Positions 59,847-64,000 of a stretch of 64,000 nucleotides of DNA are shown here, piece after piece. The notes beneath the pieces were generated by a model. That model was not told the DNA's origin and did not search any database. It worked only from the letters and a program-made list of their open reading frames with translations. Position numbers and translations under genes: made by a program. Source of the stretch: Aequorivita todarodis (GTDB taxonomy: Bacteria > Bacteroidota > Bacteroidia > Flavobacteriales > Flavobacteriaceae); assembly GCF_028561335.1 (NCBI RefSeq), contig NZ_JAQQTG010000048.1:1-64000 (forward strand), read 5' to 3'. Positions within the stretch are counted from its first letter, which is position 1, and every line of letters starts with the position of its first letter.

Positions 59847-60800
59847 TTACTTTCGGGCAATGACTTTTTGAACAGCACTTACAATGGCCGAGGCGTTCAA
59901 CCCATACTTATCCATTAATTGCTCTGGAGTTCCGGATTCTCCAAATGTGTCTTGCGTGGCAATAAATTCTTGCGGAGCAGGATGATGCGTAGCTAACACA
60001 CGCGCTACACTTTCACCCAAACCGCCAAGAAAATTGTGTTCTTCGGCAGTTACAACGCAGCCTGTTTTTTTAATGCTTTTCAAAATTGCCTCGTCGTCCA
60101 GCGGTTTTATGGTGTGAATGTTAATTACATCGGCAGTAATTCCGTGTGCATTTAAAGTTTCCGCAGCTTGCAGGGCTTCCCAAACCAAATGGCCGGTTGC
60201 AATTATAGTAACGTCATTCCCTTCCTGTAATTGAACTGCTTTTCCTATTTGAAAATTTTGGTCAGCAGGAGTGAAGTTTGCAACTTTCGGTCTTCCAAAG
60301 CGTAGGTAAACGGGGCCTTCAAAATCCGCAATTGCAATCGTTGCAGCTTTGGTTTGGTTGTAATCGCAGGTATTGATAACCGTCATCCCCGGAAGCATCT
60401 TCATCAAGCCGATGTCTTCCAAAATTTGGTGCGTGGCGCCATCTTCCCCTAAAGTAATTCCAGCGTGCGAGGCGCAGATTTTTACGTTTTTTCCGCTGTA
60501 AGCAACACTTTGGCGGATTTGGTCGTAAACTCTTCCCGTAGAAAAATTCGCGAAAGTTCCGGTGAAGGGAATCTTCCCGCCAATGGTCATTCCCGCAGCA
60601 ATGCCTATCATATTTGCTTCGGCTATACCCACTTGAAAGAAGCGCTCCGGATGGTTATCCTTAAACTCGTCCATTTTAAGCGAACCCGTAAGGTCTGCAC
60701 AAAGTGCAACCACATCTTTGTTTTTCTTTCCAAGTTCCGTGAGTCCGTCCCCAAAACCTGAACGCGTATCTTTTTTACCTGTATCTGTATATTTTTTCAT
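59847..60800 (-). CDS. Transketolase C-terminal subunit
   Basis: 317 residues from the ATG at 60800 (MKKYTDTGKKDTRSGFGDGL). Pyrimidine-binding and C-terminal domains of transketolase: VALCADLTGSLKMDEFKDNH, QVGIAEANMIGIAAGMTIGG (Glu for TPP activation), YDQIRQSVAYSGKNVKICAS, GEDGATHQ, and the C-terminal domain QLQEGNDVTIIATGHLVWEA. It pairs with the N-terminal subunit encoded just upstream (17-base gap). Split transketolases are usual in Bacteroidota. Pentose phosphate pathway. Confidence 0.93.
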   Translation of the reverse strand: MKKYTDTGKKDTRSGFGDGLTELGKKNKDVVALCADLTGSLKMDEFKDNHPERFFQVGIAEANMIGIAAGMTIGGKIPFTGTFANFSTGRVYDQIRQSVAYSGKNVKICASHAGITLGEDGATHQILEDIGLMKMLPGMTVINTCDYNQTKAATIAIADFEGPVYLRFGRPKVANFTPADQNFQIGKAVQLQEGNDVTIIATGHLVWEALQAAETLNAHGITADVINIHTIKPLDDEAILKSIKKTGCVVTAEEHNFLGGLGESVARVLATHHPAPQEFIATQDTFGESGTPEQLMDKYGLNASAIVSAVQKVIARK

Positions 60801-60817
60801 CTGAACTATTTTCAATT

Positions 60818-61663
60818 TTAATAATCTCCCAAGGTTACAGGATTCTGTGAAAGCGCTGTTTCCAACTGCTGGTCGTTTGGCGCTTTTCCGTGCCAATCGT
60901 GGGTGTGCATCATAAAATCAACGCCGTTGCCCATTACTGTATGCAACAAAACACAAACGGGTTTTCCGTTACCTGTTTTTTCTTTCGCCTTTTTCATTCC
61001 GGCAATAATGGCTTTCAGGTCGTTTCCTTTCTCAATATCCATCACATCCCAGCCGAAAGCTTCAAATTTTGCTTTCAAATTTCCCAAAGGAAGGACGTTT
61101 TTAGTAGCACCATCAATCTGCTGCCCGTTTAAATCTACGGTTACTATCAGGTTGTCCACATTATTTCCGGCGGCATACATTATCGCTTCCCAGTTTTGGC
61201 CTTCCTGCAATTCGCCATCGCCGCAAAGAGTGTAAACTAAGTGTTTGTCTTTGTTTAATTTTTTGGTAAGTGCCGCCCCAATAGATACCGAAATGCCCTG
61301 TCCCAAAGAACCCGAAGCTACACGTACGCCCGGCAAACCTTCATGGGTAGTGGGATGTCCCTGCAATCTTGAATTCAAAAGGCGGAAGGTGTTCAACTCT
61401 TCCACGGGGAAATATCCCGCCCGTGCCAAAACACTGTAAAAAACCGGTGAAATATGTCCGTTTGAAAGAAAAAATAAATCTTCACCAATACCGTCCATGG
61501 TGAAGTTTTCGTTTCGTTCCATCAGTTCATTGTATAGTGCAACGAAAAATTCGGTACAGCCAAGAGAACCCCCGGGGTGTCCGGAATTTACTTTGTGTAC
61601 CTGTCGTAGAATATCCCGTCGGACTTGAACCACCAAATCTTCGAGTGCTTTGTAATCTGCCAT
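60818..61663 (-). CDS. Transketolase N-terminal subunit
   Basis: 281 residues, the thiamine-diphosphate-binding half: VNSGHPGGSLGCTEFFVALY, FLSNGHISPVFYSVLARAGY, GSLGQGISVSIGAALTKKLN, and the TPP motif GDGELQEGQNWEAIMYA...N (GDG...N, LIVTVDLNGQQIDG). HDWHGKAPNDQ near the end is the family's terminal motif. First gene of the two-gene unit; cytosolic. Confidence 0.94.
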   Translation of the reverse strand: MADYKALEDLVVQVRRDILRQVHKVNSGHPGGSLGCTEFFVALYNELMERNENFTMDGIGEDLFFLSNGHISPVFYSVLARAGYFPVEELNTFRLLNSRLQGHPTTHEGLPGVRVASGSLGQGISVSIGAALTKKLNKDKHLVYTLCGDGELQEGQNWEAIMYAAGNNVDNLIVTVDLNGQQIDGATKNVLPLGNLKAKFEAFGWDVMDIEKGNDLKAIIAGMKKAKEKTGNGKPVCVLLHTVMGNGVDFMMHTHDWHGKAPNDQQLETALSQNPVTLGDY

Positions 61664-61895
61664 AATGTGTTTTAATTTTCAGTGTCAAAAGTAAGGCATT
61701 CAGCAAGCGGTTCAAAGTTGAAACGTATGCTTTTATTAACGATTTGCGGGTTTTGTTAACAGAATTGCTGGAAGACGGATGTTCGAAGATAGAAGAATAT
61801 AACAAATCGCACTTCGGTCATCGCTCATCCGTCACCCAGCACCCAACTGAAAAATTTTGTCATTTGGAAGTTGCGTTTTGGAATTTAATAACCGT

Positions 61896-61903
61896 TATCT
61901 TTG
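61896..61903 (+). promoter_or_regulatory. -7 element of tgt
   Basis: TATCTTTG, 23 bases before the ATG at 61926. TTTG 15 bases upstream (61877) is too close for the usual spacing. Confidence 0.5.
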
Positions 61904-61925
61904 CCCCCTCAATAAAAACTGCTGC

Positions 61926-63056
61926 ATGCACTTTAAATTAGAAGCCACAGATTTACAAAGCCAAGCCCGCGCCGCGACAATAACTACCGATCACGGAGTT
62001 ATTGAAACCCCAATCTTTATGCCGGTTGGCACCGTGGGCACCGTAAAGGGCGTGCATCAGCGGGAGTTGAAGGAAGACATCAACCCAGACATCATTCTCG
62101 GGAATACCTATCATTTATACTTGCGGCCACAGATACCAATTCTCGAAAAAGCGGGCGGGCTCCATAAATTTATGAACTGGGATCGAAATATTTTGACCGA
62201 CAGTGGCGGCTACCAAGTGTATTCGCTTTCGGCAAATCGGAAAATTAAAGAGGAAGGGGTAAAATTCAAAAGCCATATTGACGGGAGTTATCACGTTTTC
62301 ACTCCTGAAAATGTGATGGAGATACAACGCACCATTGGTGCCGACATCATCATGGCTTTTGACGAATGTACCCCATACCCGTGCGAATACAATTACGCAA
62401 AACGCTCGATGCACATGACCCATCGTTGGCTGGACCGCTGCATAAAGCATTTGGAAAAAACGCCTTTAAAATACGATTACGGCCAAACTTTTTTCCCGAT
62501 TGTTCAAGGAAGTACGTATAAAGATTTGAGAAGACAATCCGCAGAATATATCGCTTCCGTTGGGGCAGCGGGCAATGCCATCGGCGGCCTTTCGGTTGGC
62601 GAACCTGCTGAAGAAATGTACGAAATGACTGCGGTTGTGACTGAAATTCTTCCGAAGGAAAAACCGCGTTATTTAATGGGCGTGGGTACCCCAGTGAATA
62701 TTTTGGAAAACATTGCGTTGGGTATTGATATGTTTGACTGCGTAATGCCTACCCGCAATGGAAGGAACGGCATGCTTTTCACTTCCGAAGGGATTATCAA
62801 TATCAAAAACAAAAAGTGGGAAGCAGATCTTTCGGTAATTGACCCGATGGGAATTACTTGGGTAGATACCGAATATAACAAAGCGTATCTTCGCCACTTG
62901 TTTACCGTAAACGAAATGTTGGGAAGGCAGATTGCCACCATCCACAATCTTGGGTTTTATTTATGGTTGGTTCGTGAAGCGAGAAAACATATCTTAGCGG
63001 GTGATTTTGCCCAATGGAAAAACGGCATGATAAAGAAACTGGATCAAAGATTATAA
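61926..63056 (+). CDS. tgt: Queuine tRNA-ribosyltransferase (TGT)
   Basis: 376 residues from the ATG at 61926. Exchanges guanine-34 for preQ1 in tRNAs with GUN anticodons. TIM barrel with TPIFMPVGTVGTVKGV, LTDSGGYQVYSL (catalytic Asp in LTDSGG), AFDECTPYP, GLSVGEPAEEMYEM, and the nucleophile region GIDMFDCVMPTRNGRNG. The zinc-site Cys-x-Cys-x2-Cys that E. coli TGT has after PLDPE is replaced: here DPMGITWVDTEYNKAYLRHL, with no cysteine. Length is normal. It precedes the LptF/G gene by 2 bases. Confidence 0.93.
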   Translation: MHFKLEATDLQSQARAATITTDHGVIETPIFMPVGTVGTVKGVHQRELKEDINPDIILGNTYHLYLRPQIPILEKAGGLHKFMNWDRNILTDSGGYQVYSLSANRKIKEEGVKFKSHIDGSYHVFTPENVMEIQRTIGADIIMAFDECTPYPCEYNYAKRSMHMTHRWLDRCIKHLEKTPLKYDYGQTFFPIVQGSTYKDLRRQSAEYIASVGAAGNAIGGLSVGEPAEEMYEMTAVVTEILPKEKPRYLMGVGTPVNILENIALGIDMFDCVMPTRNGRNGMLFTSEGIINIKNKKWEADLSVIDPMGITWVDTEYNKAYLRHLFTVNEMLGRQIATIHNLGFYLWLVREARKHILAGDFAQWKNGMIKKLDQRL

Positions 63057-63058
63057 GG

Positions 63059-64000
63059 ATGCTCAGCATACTGGACAGATACATACTCCGTAAATATTTG
63101 GGCACTTTTTCGCTCCTTTTGCTGCTATTCATACCAATAGGTATTACTGTGCACCTTGCGGAAAAGATTGATAAAATCCTCGATAACGAAGTGCCGTTGA
63201 CGGAGGTTCTCATTTACCTGTACAATTTCACCATTTACTTTGCGAATCTACTCTTTCCGCTGTTTTTGTTTCTTTCGGTTATTTGGTTCACTTCAAAACT
63301 GGCCAACAATACCGAAGTAATTGCTTTTTTAAGTAGCGGGGTTTCGTATTACCGTTTTCTTCGTCCTTATATTATTGGAGCTACCATCGTGTGTATTGCG
63401 GCACTTGTTTTCAGCATGTATTTGGCGCCAAAAGCCAGTAAGGGGTTTAATGAATTTTCATATGAATATCTAAAGAAAGGAAAGCAGGATAGGGACCAAA
63501 GCAATGTTTACACCCAGATAAATGACAACGATTATATCTATGTGAGCTATTTTAATGTGAAAGAAAAGATAGGAAGCAATTTCACTTTAGAACATTTTGA
63601 AGGCAACAAAATGACCTATAAAATCAGCGCGACCCGGATAAAATTTAACGATACGGACAGCACTTATACACTTTTTGGGTACCACAAACGGAAAATTGGC
63701 GAAAGGGGAGATATTCTGGAAAGCAAGCATAAATTGGATACCGTTTTTGCGTTTTCCATGGAAGATTTAACCCCGGTAACCTACATTGCGGAAACACTTA
63801 ATTTTACTGAGCTGAACGACTTCATCAAAAAGGAAAAGGCGCGCGGTTCCTCATACATCAATCGGTACGAAGTGGTGCGCTACAAACGGTGGAGCTTGCC
63901 TGTTTCGGCTTATATTTTAACTATTATTGCCGTTGCGGTTTCATCTGTAAAAAGGCGTGGTGGAATGGGGGTGAACCTTGCCATTGGTATAAGCATAGGA
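63059..64000 (+). CDS. LptF/LptG family permease (partial)
   Basis: The frame opens at the ATG at 63059 behind AAGGAT and stays open to the window edge (314 codons visible), so the gene is cut. N-terminal helices: ILDRYILRKYLGTFSLLLLL, IYFANLLFPLFLFLSVIWFT, LRPYIIGATIVCIAALVFSM. A periplasmic beta-jellyroll region follows (about 130-260), then the next helix (SLPVSAYILTIIAVAVSSVK). Membrane subunit of the LPS transporter LptB2FG. In Bacteroidota it commonly follows tgt. Which of LptF or LptG cannot be decided from this part. Confidence 0.9.
   Translation, partial: MLSILDRYILRKYLGTFSLLLLLFIPIGITVHLAEKIDKILDNEVPLTEVLIYLYNFTIYFANLLFPLFLFLSVIWFTSKLANNTEVIAFLSSGVSYYRFLRPYIIGATIVCIAALVFSMYLAPKASKGFNEFSYEYLKKGKQDRDQSNVYTQINDNDYIYVSYFNVKEKIGSNFTLEHFEGNKMTYKISATRIKFNDTDSTYTLFGYHKRKIGERGDILESKHKLDTVFAFSMEDLTPVTYIAETLNFTELNDFIKKEKARGSSYINRYEVVRYKRWSLPVSAYILTIIAVAVSSVKRRGGMGVNLAIGISIG

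Overview
The window looks like chromosome of a member of the Flavobacteriaceae (Bacteroidota). Promoter-like sites follow the Bacteroidota form (TTTG, about 20 bases, TAnnTTTG). A large surface protein ends in the gliding-motility/type IX secretion C-terminal domain. Family content also fits: split transketolase, long NusB, PUR-alpha-like protein, cyclophilin-FKBP fusion, zeaxanthin-type carotenoid operon. I cannot name the species.

The left 5.6 kb is accessory DNA. Five minus-strand genes (unknown, trypco2-like, COX1-motif membrane protein, SUKH-like, short-chain fatty acid transporter) and a DUF6155 gene lie in units separated by imperfect palindromes of about 135 bases. Both ends of each unit carry matching short cores (GTTRSCC...GGSYAAC type). 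A tyrosine recombinase with an IntI-like C-terminal end, but without the IntI-specific insertion, sits at the end of the array, in the same orientation as the cassettes. This is an integron-like gene-cassette array and is the most interesting system here.

From 5.6 to 31 kb the window is mostly ordinary chromosome: a zinc-ribbon protein, a vWA surface protein, a type IX-secreted adhesin, an ABC transporter, a two-gene island with an ADP-ribosyltransferase-like protein, a dual immunophilin, a thioredoxin-like protein, CDF and SulP transporters, an MscS channel, a carotenoid-desaturase-like oxidoreductase, an ABC exporter, leucine-dehydrogenase-type enzyme, nusB, yajC, pepT and a higBA module with palindromic operators.

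From 31 to 51 kb: pyrD (with an in-frame repeat insertion), lysE-type exporter, HMG-CoA lyase, 5'-nucleotidase, a haem/porin/FMN-binding redox cluster, guaB, ompH/skp, DinB, a three-gene SurA-like periplasmic chaperone operon ending in a MoxR ATPase, aconitase and a TlpA-type thioredoxin. From 50.6 to 56 kb: a SET-domain protein, then carH-like B12 photoreceptor regulator - crtI - crtB - crtZ - lycopene cyclase, all on the minus strand, predicting light-controlled zeaxanthin synthesis. The right end holds a lipoprotein cytochrome c, tRNA-Leu(GAG) and tRNA-Lys(TTT), aroK, a PyrR-like phosphoribosyltransferase, an Hsp15-like protein, an FKBP lipoprotein, the two transketolase subunits, tgt and the start of an LptF/LptG permease gene.

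Short interspersed palindromes typical of flavobacterial genomes are scattered through intergenic regions, and one has entered pyrD in frame. All functional names are from sequence recognition by eye; no searches were run.
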